DNA of 64,000 bases from an uncultured Solirubrobacteraceae bacterium (GTDB taxonomy: Bacteria > Actinomycetota > Thermoleophilia > Solirubrobacterales > Solirubrobacteraceae): the NCBI GenBank assembly GCA_902806205.1, contig CADCVR010000058.1:1-64000 (forward strand). Direction: 5' to 3'. The notes beneath the pieces are model-generated. The model ran no database searches. It had not been told where the DNA came from and worked only from the letters and a program-made list of their open reading frames with translations. The position numbers and the translations under genes were made by a program. Below are positions 55,802-64,000 of the stretch, piece after piece. Position 1 is the stretch's first letter; every line of letters begins with the position of its first letter.

Positions 55802-56392
55802 GTGCCGGTCCCCTTCGTCGGCCTGACCGGGGGACTCGGCGCCGGCAAGTCGACCGCCCTGGCCGCTCTGGGGCGGCTGGGGGCGGTGACGCTGTCCACG
55901 GACGCGGTCGTCCACGAGCTCTACGCGGGCGACGCGGTCCGCGACGCGGTGGTGGAGCGCTGGGGGCCCGGAGTGGCGCCCGGCGGCGCCGTCGACCGTG
56001 ACGCGATCGCCCGGCAGGCGTTCGCCTCCCCCGGGGAGCGCTCGTGGCTCGAGGGACTCATCTGGCCCCTCGTCGGTCGGCGCGTCGTCGAGTTCCGCGC
56101 CGCGGCGGACGCCGCGACGCCGCCGCCGCGGGCGGCCGTCGTCGAGACACCACTGCTCTTCGAGTCGGGCATGAACGCGATCTACGACGCCACGATCGCC
56201 GTCATCGCCCCGGAGGACGTCCGCGCCGCCCGCGCGGCCGCCCGCGGGCACGCGGCCGTCGACGAGCGCGCCAAGCGGCAGCTCACCCAGGAGGAGAAGG
56301 CGGCTCGTGCGTCGTACGTGGTCGCGAACGGCGGGACCCTCGAGGAGCTCGAGTCGGCCCTGGCCGCCGTCCTTGCTTCACTGACCCCATGA
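55802..56392 (+). CDS. coaE: Dephospho-CoA kinase
   Basis: The 196-aa protein has the P-loop GLTGGLGAGKSTALAAL, the substrate motif LSTDAVVHEL, PLLFESGMN and a C-terminal QLTQEEKAARASYVVANGGTLEEL. These are the CoaE landmarks. It phosphorylates dephospho-CoA in the last step of CoA synthesis. GTG 55802 is 10 bp after rpsA. An ATGA overlap joins it to the transglycosylase. rpsA-coaE is a conserved actinobacterial pair. Confidence 0.93.
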   Translation: MPVPFVGLTGGLGAGKSTALAALGRLGAVTLSTDAVVHELYAGDAVRDAVVERWGPGVAPGGAVDRDAIARQAFASPGERSWLEGLIWPLVGRRVVEFRAAADAATPPPRAAVVETPLLFESGMNAIYDATIAVIAPEDVRAARAAARGHAAVDERAKRQLTQEEKAARASYVVANGGTLEELESALAAVLASLTP

Positions 56393-57123
56393 GCTCCCGC
56401 ACGCCGACCGCCGCTCGCACCCCGCGGGTACCGCGCGCGCCGACCGCCCGGTCGGGGGGTGCGGGCCGCAAGCCGTCGCCGGGACGGGCGGGCCGCTCCC
56501 CGCGCCTGACCGCCGATCAGCGCCGGCGCCGGGCCATCGGTCGCCGGCGCGCCCGGGTGCTGGCGCTCCTGGTCGTCGCGGTGCTCGGGGCGGGAGGCCT
56601 CGCGCTGGCCTCCGGGGTCTTCGACACCGCCGTGCGCGAGATCGCGTTCCCCCTGCGCCACGAGGACATCATCCGCCAGCAGGCCGCCGGCAAGGGCATC
56701 GACGCGGCGCTGATCGCCGGGGTCATCTACACGGAGTCGCGCTTCCGGGACGGTCAGGTCTCGAGCGCGGGGGCCCTCGGGCTGATGCAGATCACGCCGG
56801 CCACCGCACGGGACATCGCCCGCAAGTCGGGCGGCACCCTCTTCGAGATCGACGATCTCGCCACCGCGCAGGTCAACATCGCCTACGGCGCGTACTACCT
56901 GCGCTACCTGCTCAACCGCTTCGGCGGCGACGAGGCCCTCGCGCTCGCGGCCTACAACGGCGGCGAGGGCAACGTGGACCGCTGGGTGAAGGCGGCGACG
57001 CAACGCGGTGAGCGCTTCCGGGTCTCGCGCATCCCGTTCCCGGAGACGCGGGAGTACGTCGGCCGCGTACGCGAGGCCGAGCGGCAGTACCGCGCGCGGT
57101 ACCCGCGCGAGCTGGGGCTCTGA
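56389..57123 (+). CDS. Membrane-anchored lytic transglycosylase (SLT domain)
   Basis: The 244-aa protein has a very basic, Arg/Pro-rich cytoplasmic tail of about 55 residues and one membrane helix (VLALLVVAVLGAGGLALASG). The SLT domain carries GVIYTESRFRDG (catalytic Glu), SSAGALGLMQITPATA, IAYGAYYLRYLL and LAAYNGGEGNVDRW. It cleaves peptidoglycan glycan strands. ATG 56389 overlaps the coaE stop by 4 bp. Confidence 0.92.
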   Translation: MSSRTPTAARTPRVPRAPTARSGGAGRKPSPGRAGRSPRLTADQRRRRAIGRRRARVLALLVVAVLGAGGLALASGVFDTAVREIAFPLRHEDIIRQQAAGKGIDAALIAGVIYTESRFRDGQVSSAGALGLMQITPATARDIARKSGGTLFEIDDLATAQVNIAYGAYYLRYLLNRFGGDEALALAAYNGGEGNVDRWVKAATQRGERFRVSRIPFPETREYVGRVREAERQYRARYPRELGL

Positions 57124-57257
57124 CCGGAGTGGCCGCCGGGGACGGGTGACCGCCAGGGGTCGATGCGGGGGTCTGGCACCCGGATCCGCCCCCTCGCGGG
57201 CCGCCGGGCCTACAACAACCCCGCGAACGGCGGACAAGGGCTGACCTGGACGGCCTC

Positions 57258-57263
57258 TATCGT
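57258..57263 (+). promoter_or_regulatory. Leaderless-type -10 hexamer of uvrB
   Basis: TATCGT ends 8 nt before ATG 57272. The 148-bp gap before it has no palindromic CGAAC-N4-GTTCG LexA site, unlike uvrA. Confidence 0.5.
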
Positions 57264-57271
57264 TCCTGCCG

Positions 57272-59308
<2,037 letters not shown>

Positions 59309-59346
59309 GCGTCACCGCCGTCCCCGGCGGCGAGCTCCCCAAGCGG

Positions 59347-60153
59347 ATGCCCGGCTCGCCGACGGCCCTGGACGAGCTCAGGGCGGCCCTGTCGGACTGG
59401 TACGCCGCGAACCGGCGCGACCTGCCCTGGCGGCGGACCTCCGATCCCTACGCGATCCTCGTCTCCGAGGTCATGCTGCAGCAGACGCAGGTGGCGCGGG
59501 TGGTACCGCGCTTCGAAGCGTGGCTCGAGCGCTGGCCGACGGTCGCGTCGCTCGCGGCGGCCCCGCGCGGGGCGGTGCTGGGCGCGTGGGTCGGCCTGGG
59601 GTACAACGCGCGGGCGCTGCGCCTTCACGCGGCGTGCGCGCTCGTCGCGCGGGAGGGGTGGCCGACGACGGTCGCGGGGTTGGGCGCGCTGCCGGGCGTC
59701 GGCCCCTACACCGCCGCGGCCGTCGCGTCGTTCGCGTTCGGCGAGGCGGTGGCGGCGGTCGACGTGAACGTCGCGCGGGTCGCCGCACGGCTGGGTGCCG
59801 GGACGCCCCAGGAGCTCCTCCCGGCCGGGGCCGCCGCGGACTTCAACCAGGCGATGATGGAGCTCGGCGCGACCACGTGCCGCGCCCGCAGCGCCGCCTG
59901 CGCGGACTGTCCGCTCGAGGCGTGGTGTGCCTCGGCCGGGCGGGTGGAGGTGCCCGCCCGGGCACCCTCCGGCGCCGGCCGCCCGCGCTTCGAGGAGACC
60001 AACCGGTGGGTCCGCGGCCGGATCGTCGCGGCGCTCGCGGCGGGCGACGAGCTGCCGCGCGAGATCCCGCCGGAGCGCCTGGCGCCGGCGCTCGACGAGC
60101 TCGTCCGCGAGGGGCAGGTGACACGTCACCGACGGGGGCTTTCGCTAGGCTGA
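59347..60153 (+). CDS. mutY: A/G-specific adenine glycosylase (MutY), short form
   Basis: The 268-aa protein has the catalytic Glu41 in SEVMLQQTQV, the helix-hairpin-helix LPGVGPYTAAAV with Asp139 in VDVNVARV, and a 4Fe-4S cluster at C178-x6-C185-x2-C188-x5-C194. It removes adenine opposite 8-oxoguanine. The usual C-terminal NUDIX-like domain that reads 8-oxoG is absent. Only about 70 residues follow the cluster, with a winged-helix-like end. ATG 59347 is the first usable start after uvrB. Confidence 0.9.
   Translation: MPGSPTALDELRAALSDWYAANRRDLPWRRTSDPYAILVSEVMLQQTQVARVVPRFEAWLERWPTVASLAAAPRGAVLGAWVGLGYNARALRLHAACALVAREGWPTTVAGLGALPGVGPYTAAAVASFAFGEAVAAVDVNVARVAARLGAGTPQELLPAGAAADFNQAMMELGATTCRARSAACADCPLEAWCASAGRVEVPARAPSGAGRPRFEETNRWVRGRIVAALAAGDELPREIPPERLAPALDELVREGQVTRHRRGLSLG
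60146..60151 (+). promoter_or_regulatory. Possible -10 hexamer of the DivIVA-like gene
   Basis: TAGGCT lies at the very end of mutY, about 45 nt before the candidate start region. GAAGGAG at 60191-60197 could then act as a Shine-Dalgarno on the leader. Confidence 0.35.
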
Positions 60154-60196
60154 CGCGCTCGCCGCCCGCCGGGTGGTCCAACGTCTCCGCGAAGGA

Positions 60197-61162
60197 GTGA
60201 GTGCTCTGGCTCTCGACCGTCAGGCCATCGAGAAGAAGGACTTCCCCATCGGCCGCCGGGGCTACGAACCCGAGGCGGTGGATCTCCACCTCGAGACCCT
60301 CGCGGGCGAGGTGGAGCGCCTGCAACGCGAGCTGGACCGCGCCCAGCGCGGCGCCGCGACCGGCGGCACCGCGCCCCGATCGACCCGCTCAGGGGGCACG
60401 CAGTCGCTGGCGCTGGCCGCGTCGGAGCAGGTGCGCCTGATCGTCGAGGCCGCCGAGACCTCCGCCGCCGACATCGAGCGGTCGGCCGAGGAGGAGGCCG
60501 CCCGGATCCGCGCCGACGCCGACTCCGAGGCCCGCCGCACCCGCGACGAGGCGGTTGCCCGCTCGCAGGACCACGTCGGCAGCGTCGGCACGGCGACGTC
60601 GTCCATGCTCCAGCGGGTCGACGCCATGGAGAACGAGCTCGAGGCGCTGCTCGAGAGCCTGCGGACCGGCACCAACCGTCTGGCGGCGGATCTGTCGCTC
60701 CTGCAGGGCAACCTCGGAGACCTCTACGGCGCGGCGGGCAGCACCCAGGCGCCGGCGCCACCGCGCCCGCAGGAACCGGAGCGCCTGGAGCCCCCGCCCG
60801 AGATGCCGGCGATCACGCCCAAACCCGTGACCCGGCACGAGATCGAGCCCGAGGTGCTCGACGTCCTCGTGGCCGATCCGGAGCTCGCCGACGACGAGCC
60901 CTTCGCGGCCCCGGCGGCTCCGGACCCCGCGGTGCCGGAGCCGGAGCCGGAGTCCGTGCCGCCCGTGACCGTCCCCGAGCCCGCCGAGGCGCCCGACCGC
61001 CCCCAGGGCAACGCCGACGTGGAGGGCGCGCGGCTCATCGCGCTGAACATGGCCCTCAACGGCCAGTCGCGTGAGGAGACCGACGCGTACCTCCGCGACA
61101 ACTTCGACCTCGACGACCGTGCCGCGCTGCTCGATCAGGTCTACGCCACCGTCGAGGGCTGA
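60197..61162 (+). CDS. DivIVA-domain coiled-coil protein
   Basis: The 321-aa product begins ALALDRQAIEKKDFPIGRRGYEPEAVDLHL, in two parts, the DivIVA N-terminal membrane-curvature domain. A long coiled coil at about 50-180 (SADIERSAEEEAARIRADAD) and an acidic Pro-rich linker follow. A conserved C-terminal helix pair contains LIALNMALNGQSREETDAYL. It probably marks poles or septa and organises growth. The start is uncertain: GTG 60197 lies inside the GAAGGAG motif, while CTG 60206 is 8 nt after it and would give ALDRQ directly. Confidence 0.82.
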   Translation: MSALALDRQAIEKKDFPIGRRGYEPEAVDLHLETLAGEVERLQRELDRAQRGAATGGTAPRSTRSGGTQSLALAASEQVRLIVEAAETSAADIERSAEEEAARIRADADSEARRTRDEAVARSQDHVGSVGTATSSMLQRVDAMENELEALLESLRTGTNRLAADLSLLQGNLGDLYGAAGSTQAPAPPRPQEPERLEPPPEMPAITPKPVTRHEIEPEVLDVLVADPELADDEPFAAPAAPDPAVPEPEPESVPPVTVPEPAEAPDRPQGNADVEGARLIALNMALNGQSREETDAYLRDNFDLDDRAALLDQVYATVEG

Positions 61163-61216
61163 CGGGGGAGAACGGCGACGTACCGCGGCGCGGCACGTGC
61201 GGCCGGCCGGACAGGG

Positions 61217-62032
61217 CTACTCCGGCACGCGATGCGGTGGCGGCCCCGCGAACGACAGGCGGTCCGTGCCTGCGGGCGCCGGCGCTTCCGAGATCACCAG
61301 GCGCAGGGAGCCTTCGAACGTGGACTGCCGGCGCAGGTGCCCGTGCTCGGCGTCCCAGGCCCCGGACTTCAGCGCGTCCGCGAGCCGCTCGACGAGGCGG
61401 GCCTCCTCACCGGGGCCGAGAACCGCCCACATGGACTGGGAGGCACGGACCGCCGCGTCGAGCAGTGCCTCCGGGCGCCGCCAGAACGCCTCGACGAATC
61501 CGTCGGCGCAGTCGCCCGGTGTGGGGATCTCCTCGACACGCGTGCGGCCCCCCAGGACGGCGGCCACCTCGGCGATGGCGGGGAAGCGTGGTCGCTCGAC
61601 GAGGAGCCCCTCGTGAAGGAACACCTGCTGCCAGGGCGGCAGGTGGTCGAGGTCGAAGGTGAAGATCACGACCGGGCCGCGGACCACCCGGCGCAGCTCG
61701 GTCAGGCCGGCCGCAGGCGGCTGCCAGTGGTGGATCGTCGTGCAGGCCATCCCTGCACCGAAGGAGTCGTCGTCGAAGGGCAGCGCCTCGGCCCGGCCGG
61801 CGAGGGCCGGTGCCGAACCCTCCGGGCGCTGGGCGCGCATCGTCGCGCTGGGCTCCACGGCCAGGACCCAGCGATCCCGCGGTTCGTAGGAGCCCGTGCC
61901 CGCGCCGACGTTCAGCACGGTGCGTGCGTCACCGAGCGCGGCGTGGATGCGGCTCGCGATCCGCGGGTCCGAGCGCCGGTGGCGTCCGTAGGTGCGGCCG
62001 TGCTGCTCGTAGTCGACGCGAGACCCACCCAC
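61217..62032 (-). CDS. Class I SAM-dependent methyltransferase
   Basis: The 271-aa protein has VLNVGAGTGSYEPRDRWVLAVEPSATM (SAM motifs I and II, split), AEALPFDDDSFGAGMACTTIHHWQ and LRRVVRGPVVIFTFD. This is the UbiE/Methyltransf_11 type. The substrate is unknown. GTG 62032 is supported by TAGGCT 7 nt upstream on the minus strand. Confidence 0.87.
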   Translation of the reverse strand: MGGSRVDYEQHGRTYGRHRRSDPRIASRIHAALGDARTVLNVGAGTGSYEPRDRWVLAVEPSATMRAQRPEGSAPALAGRAEALPFDDDSFGAGMACTTIHHWQPPAAGLTELRRVVRGPVVIFTFDLDHLPPWQQVFLHEGLLVERPRFPAIAEVAAVLGGRTRVEEIPTPGDCADGFVEAFWRRPEALLDAAVRASQSMWAVLGPGEEARLVERLADALKSGAWDAEHGHLRRQSTFEGSLRLVISEAPAPAGTDRLSFAGPPPHRVPE

Positions 62033-62039
62033 TCAGTCG

Positions 62040-62045
62040 AGCCTA
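62040..62045 (-). promoter_or_regulatory. Leaderless-type -10 hexamer of the methyltransferase
   Basis: On the minus strand TAGGCT ends 7 nt before GTG 62032. Confidence 0.5.
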
Positions 62046-62105
62046 CGTCGCGCGAAGCGGCGCCGTGCCGAGAGACGTCATGACCGTACCGGCAGCTCCA
62101 AGGCG

Positions 62106-63131
62106 CTACGGATCGACGAGCTGCAGCGTCCCGTCGGCCTTCGACGCGACGGCGAGGCGGCCCGTGGCGGTGTCCACGGCGACCGAGAGCGGGTTCCGGG
62201 CGGTTGCCACGGCCTTTCCCGCGACCGGCTTCGCCGGGCGCAGGTCGACCGGCACGACCTTCGCCCGCTCGCTGAGCGTCACCCACACCCTTCCGCGGCC
62301 CGGGTCGCCGGCCAGGCCCTCGGCCGTCCCGCCGAGTGGCAGGCGCGCACGGAAGCGCAGGCGCGGGCGCGTGTCGTAGACCACGAGCGCCTGGCCGCGT
62401 GTGTCGCTGATCGCGATGCGGCCCGCGGGGCCCACCACGACGTGCGACGGCCCGAGCCCGGCGCTCTGCGAGCCGCCGCCGGCAGGGCGGTCGCCCTCCG
62501 AGTACTGCTCGATCGTGTAGGAGCGCACGGCGTTGACGAAGAGCTTGCCGTCGACGCTCGCGATTCCGCCGGGCTGCGCGTCGACGGGCACGGTGCCGCG
62601 GACGCGGCCGTCGCGGACCACGGTCATCGTCGACCCGAACTCGTCGGCGGTGTAGCGTCTGGAGCCGATCGCGGTGGCGTCGTGGGGATTGTCGCCGACC
62701 TTCGTCGTGCGCGTCTTGCCGTTGCGCGGGTCAACTTCCACGAGCTGGTCGGTGTCCTCGCAGGGCACCAGGAACGGGCCGCCGGGCGCCGCCAGGGAGA
62801 CGTGCCGCGCCCTGCTCGGCAGGGGGACCTCGCGGAGCTTCCTGCCCGAGCGGTCGTCCACGAGCACGAGCCGGGGCGGGCCGTCGACGGCGACGGCGGC
62901 GATGTGGCTCTCCGGGTCGATCGCGACGCCCTGCGGATCCTTCCCCACCCGGACGATCTGGCCGGGTGGCGTGCCCTCGACGGGCGGCCCGGCCACGGGC
63001 TCGGCGGCCTGCGGCGGGTCGAGTTGCGGGACGGGACCCGCGGACTTCGGTGCGGGCTGCTCGGCCTTCGAGCCGCAGGCGGCGAGGGCGAGCGTGGCAG
63101 CGGCGACGATCACGGTGGCGGGGCGGAGCAC
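62106..63131 (-). CDS. YVTN/beta-propeller-type lipoprotein
   Basis: The 341-aa protein starts at GTG 63131 with LRPATVIVAAATLALAAC (lipobox LAAC, Cys near 20) and a Pro-rich linker. Repeated beta-propeller blades follow, such as DPQGVAIDPESHIAAVAV, QPGGIASVDGKLFVN, HVVVGPAGRIAISDT and NPLSVAVDTATGRLAVAS. Such lipoproteins bind or sense ligands outside the cell. No catalytic residues are recognisable. Frame upstream of the GTG reads antisense to the cupin gene and is not coding. Confidence 0.83.
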   Translation of the reverse strand: MLRPATVIVAAATLALAACGSKAEQPAPKSAGPVPQLDPPQAAEPVAGPPVEGTPPGQIVRVGKDPQGVAIDPESHIAAVAVDGPPRLVLVDDRSGRKLREVPLPSRARHVSLAAPGGPFLVPCEDTDQLVEVDPRNGKTRTTKVGDNPHDATAIGSRRYTADEFGSTMTVVRDGRVRGTVPVDAQPGGIASVDGKLFVNAVRSYTIEQYSEGDRPAGGGSQSAGLGPSHVVVGPAGRIAISDTRGQALVVYDTRPRLRFRARLPLGGTAEGLAGDPGRGRVWVTLSERAKVVPVDLRPAKPVAGKAVATARNPLSVAVDTATGRLAVASKADGTLQLVDP

Positions 63132-63144
63132 CCCTTGACGGTAC

Positions 63145-63606
63145 TCAGGACAGCGGTGGGCCGACGACCTCCATCCCCGCGTCACGTCCGAGGTCGCCGA
63201 ACGCCGAGGGGTCGACCGGTCCGGCGGGGAGCGCGGCGAAGCGGTCGAAGAACTGCTCCATTCCCGAGGGGGTGAAGAGGACCAGGATCTTGGCCGGCTG
63301 CGCGCCGACGTTCCGGAAGCTGTGCGGCGTGCCGCGCGGTACGAACACGAAGGAGCCGGCGGGCGCGCTCGCGATCTCCGCATCCAGGCGGAAGCGGAGC
63401 TCGCCCTCGAGCACGTACCAGGCCTCGTCCGCTTCCGCATGGACGTGCAGGGGCGGGCCGTCACCCGGAGCGACGACGTTCTCCAGCGCGGTGAGCGACC
63501 CGCCGGTCTGCTCGCCGCGCACCTTGAAGGTCAGCGGCCCGCCCGCCGGGCCCTGGATCGTCCGGCCTTCTCCGGGCCCTACTGCAAGTGGTTCCGTGGT
63601 GGACAT
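63145..63606 (-). CDS. Cupin domain protein
   Basis: The 153-aa protein has PGDGPPLHVHAEADEAWYVLEGELRF, with two His and a Glu as metal ligands, and later VPRGTPHSFRN, supplying the last His. These are cupin motifs 1 and 2. The PPLHVH layout resembles quercetinase-like and storage-type monocupins. ATG 63606 is preceded on the minus strand by GAGGAG. It is divergent from uvrA, with the SOS box in between. Confidence 0.87.
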   Translation of the reverse strand: MSTTEPLAVGPGEGRTIQGPAGGPLTFKVRGEQTGGSLTALENVVAPGDGPPLHVHAEADEAWYVLEGELRFRLDAEIASAPAGSFVFVPRGTPHSFRNVGAQPAKILVLFTPSGMEQFFDRFAALPAGPVDPSAFGDLGRDAGMEVVGPPLS

Positions 63607-63662
63607 CGTGGTCTCCTCGAGTTCTGTTCGCAACGTGCGGATGCGGGGGTACCCACGGCCTG

Positions 63663-63676
63663 CGAACGTCTGTTCG
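63663..63676. promoter_or_regulatory. LexA/SOS box upstream of uvrA
   Basis: CGAAC-GTCT-GTTCG is a perfect match to the Gram-positive/actinobacterial SOS box core CGAAC-N4-GTTCG, extended to 6-bp arms by G and C at 63662 and 63677. It lies 6 bp before the uvrA -10 hexamer, where LexA would block RNA polymerase. It may also affect the divergent cupin gene. Confidence 0.85.
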
Positions 63677-63682
63677 CTCGGC

Positions 63683-63688
63683 TAGGCT
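63683..63688 (+). promoter_or_regulatory. -10 hexamer of uvrA
   Basis: TAGGCT ends 12 nt before GTG 63701, just downstream of the LexA box. Confidence 0.5.
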
Positions 63689-63700
63689 TATGGACCCCTC

Positions 63701-64000
63701 GTGACCCGTTCGACCGACATCGTCGTCTCCGGCGCCCGTGAGCACAACCTCAAGAACGTCTCCGTGACGATTCCGCGAGACGCGCTGACGGTCATCACCG
63801 GCCTCTCGGGCTCGGGAAAGAGCTCCCTGGCCTTCGACACGGTCTACGCGGAGGGGCAGCGTCGCTACGTCGAGTCGCTGTCCGCGTACGCGCGCCAGTT
63901 CCTCGGGCAGATGGACAAGCCGGACGTCGACTCCATCGAGGGCCTGTCGCCCGCGATCTCGATCGACCAGAAGACGACGTCGAAGAACCCGCGCTCGACC
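63701..64000 (+). CDS. uvrA: UvrABC system protein A, N-terminal part (3' truncated by window)
   Basis: The first 100 codons begin at GTG 63701. They show [16 protein letters not shown], the first Walker [24 protein letters not shown] across residues 34-56, [19 protein letters not shown] and [13 protein letters not shown], diagnostic of UvrA. The rest lies beyond the window. UvrA dimers recognise DNA lesions and load UvrB, whose gene is 4 kb upstream. The LexA box indicates SOS induction. Confidence 0.96.
   Translation, partial: MTRSTDIVVSGAREHNLKNVSVTIPRDALTVITGLSGSGKSSLAFDTVYAEGQRRYVESLSAYARQFLGQMDKPDVDSIEGLSPAISIDQKTTSKNPRST

Noticed and set aside
57124-57271. Possible LexA box upstream of uvrB (GCGAACGGCGGACAAG)
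   Set aside because: It has CGAAC but not the matching GTTCG half, so it is not palindromic.

Overview
The window is one contiguous, densely coded stretch of a very GC-rich bacterial chromosome. It carries about 60 genes, mostly on the plus strand, with no rRNA, tRNA, CRISPR array, phage block or transposase gene that I can see. The content and order point to a high-GC actinobacterium, most likely class Thermoleophilia (Solirubrobacterales or close relatives). The clues are comEA-comEC-holA-rpsT-murJ-lepA, hrcA-dnaJ-prmA, phoH-ybeY-era, hisIE-trpE, an actinobacterial HadA/HadB-type dehydratase pair, NDH-2 and abundant leaderless-type promoters. The taxonomic placement is inference.

Layout. 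1-4.2 kb: DNA uptake genes (comEA end, comEC), DNA polymerase III delta (holA) and ribosomal protein S20. 4.7-8.2 kb: lipid II flippase murJ and elongation factor lepA. 8.3-15 kb: accessory genes (a small membrane protein, a BON-domain protein with 42-bp repeats, a Na+/H+ antiporter, a MOSC protein bracketed by two copies of a palindrome-ended repeat, an SDR, and a divergent MocR regulator/EamA exporter pair). 15-25 kb: fatty-acid dehydratase subunits, hrcA-dnaJ-prmA, an alpha/beta hydrolase, NDH-2, then yqeY-phoH-ybeY-era, with phoH interrupted by an intein. 25-40.4 kb: an ArsA-like ATPase, then hisIE-trpE-trpG, a complete liv-type ABC importer, trpD-trpC, an HtrA protease and trpF-trpB-trpA. 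40.4-46.3 kb: a secreted delta-60 repeat protein, a 54-residue membrane protein, a solitary second substrate-binding lipoprotein and ftsH. 46.4-64 kb: oxidoreductases and a methyltransferase, polA, rpsA-coaE-lytic transglycosylase, uvrB, mutY, a DivIVA-like coiled-coil protein, a methyltransferase, a beta-propeller lipoprotein, a cupin and the start of uvrA.

How it works together. Many genes are translationally coupled by 4-bp ATGA/GTGA overlaps (hrcA-dnaJ-prmA, yqeY-phoH, ybeY-era, trpE-trpG, trpD-trpC, trpF-trpB-trpA, livM-livG, livF-small protein, coaE-slt). Twenty-one genes that follow a gap have a TAnnnT hexamer ending only 5-13 nt before the start codon and no Shine-Dalgarno, which suggests widespread leaderless transcription. 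uvrA has a perfect LexA/SOS box next to such a promoter.

The most striking items are three. First, phoH carries a 359-residue intein with no Cys/Ser at position 1 but with the Trp-Cys-Thr signature of class 3 inteins and an apparently decayed LAGLIDADG endonuclease. Second, there is a short repeat with long imperfect terminal inverted repeats, two copies of which precisely bracket a MOSC gene. Third, a complete amino-acid ABC transporter plus a small membrane protein sits inside the trp gene cluster.
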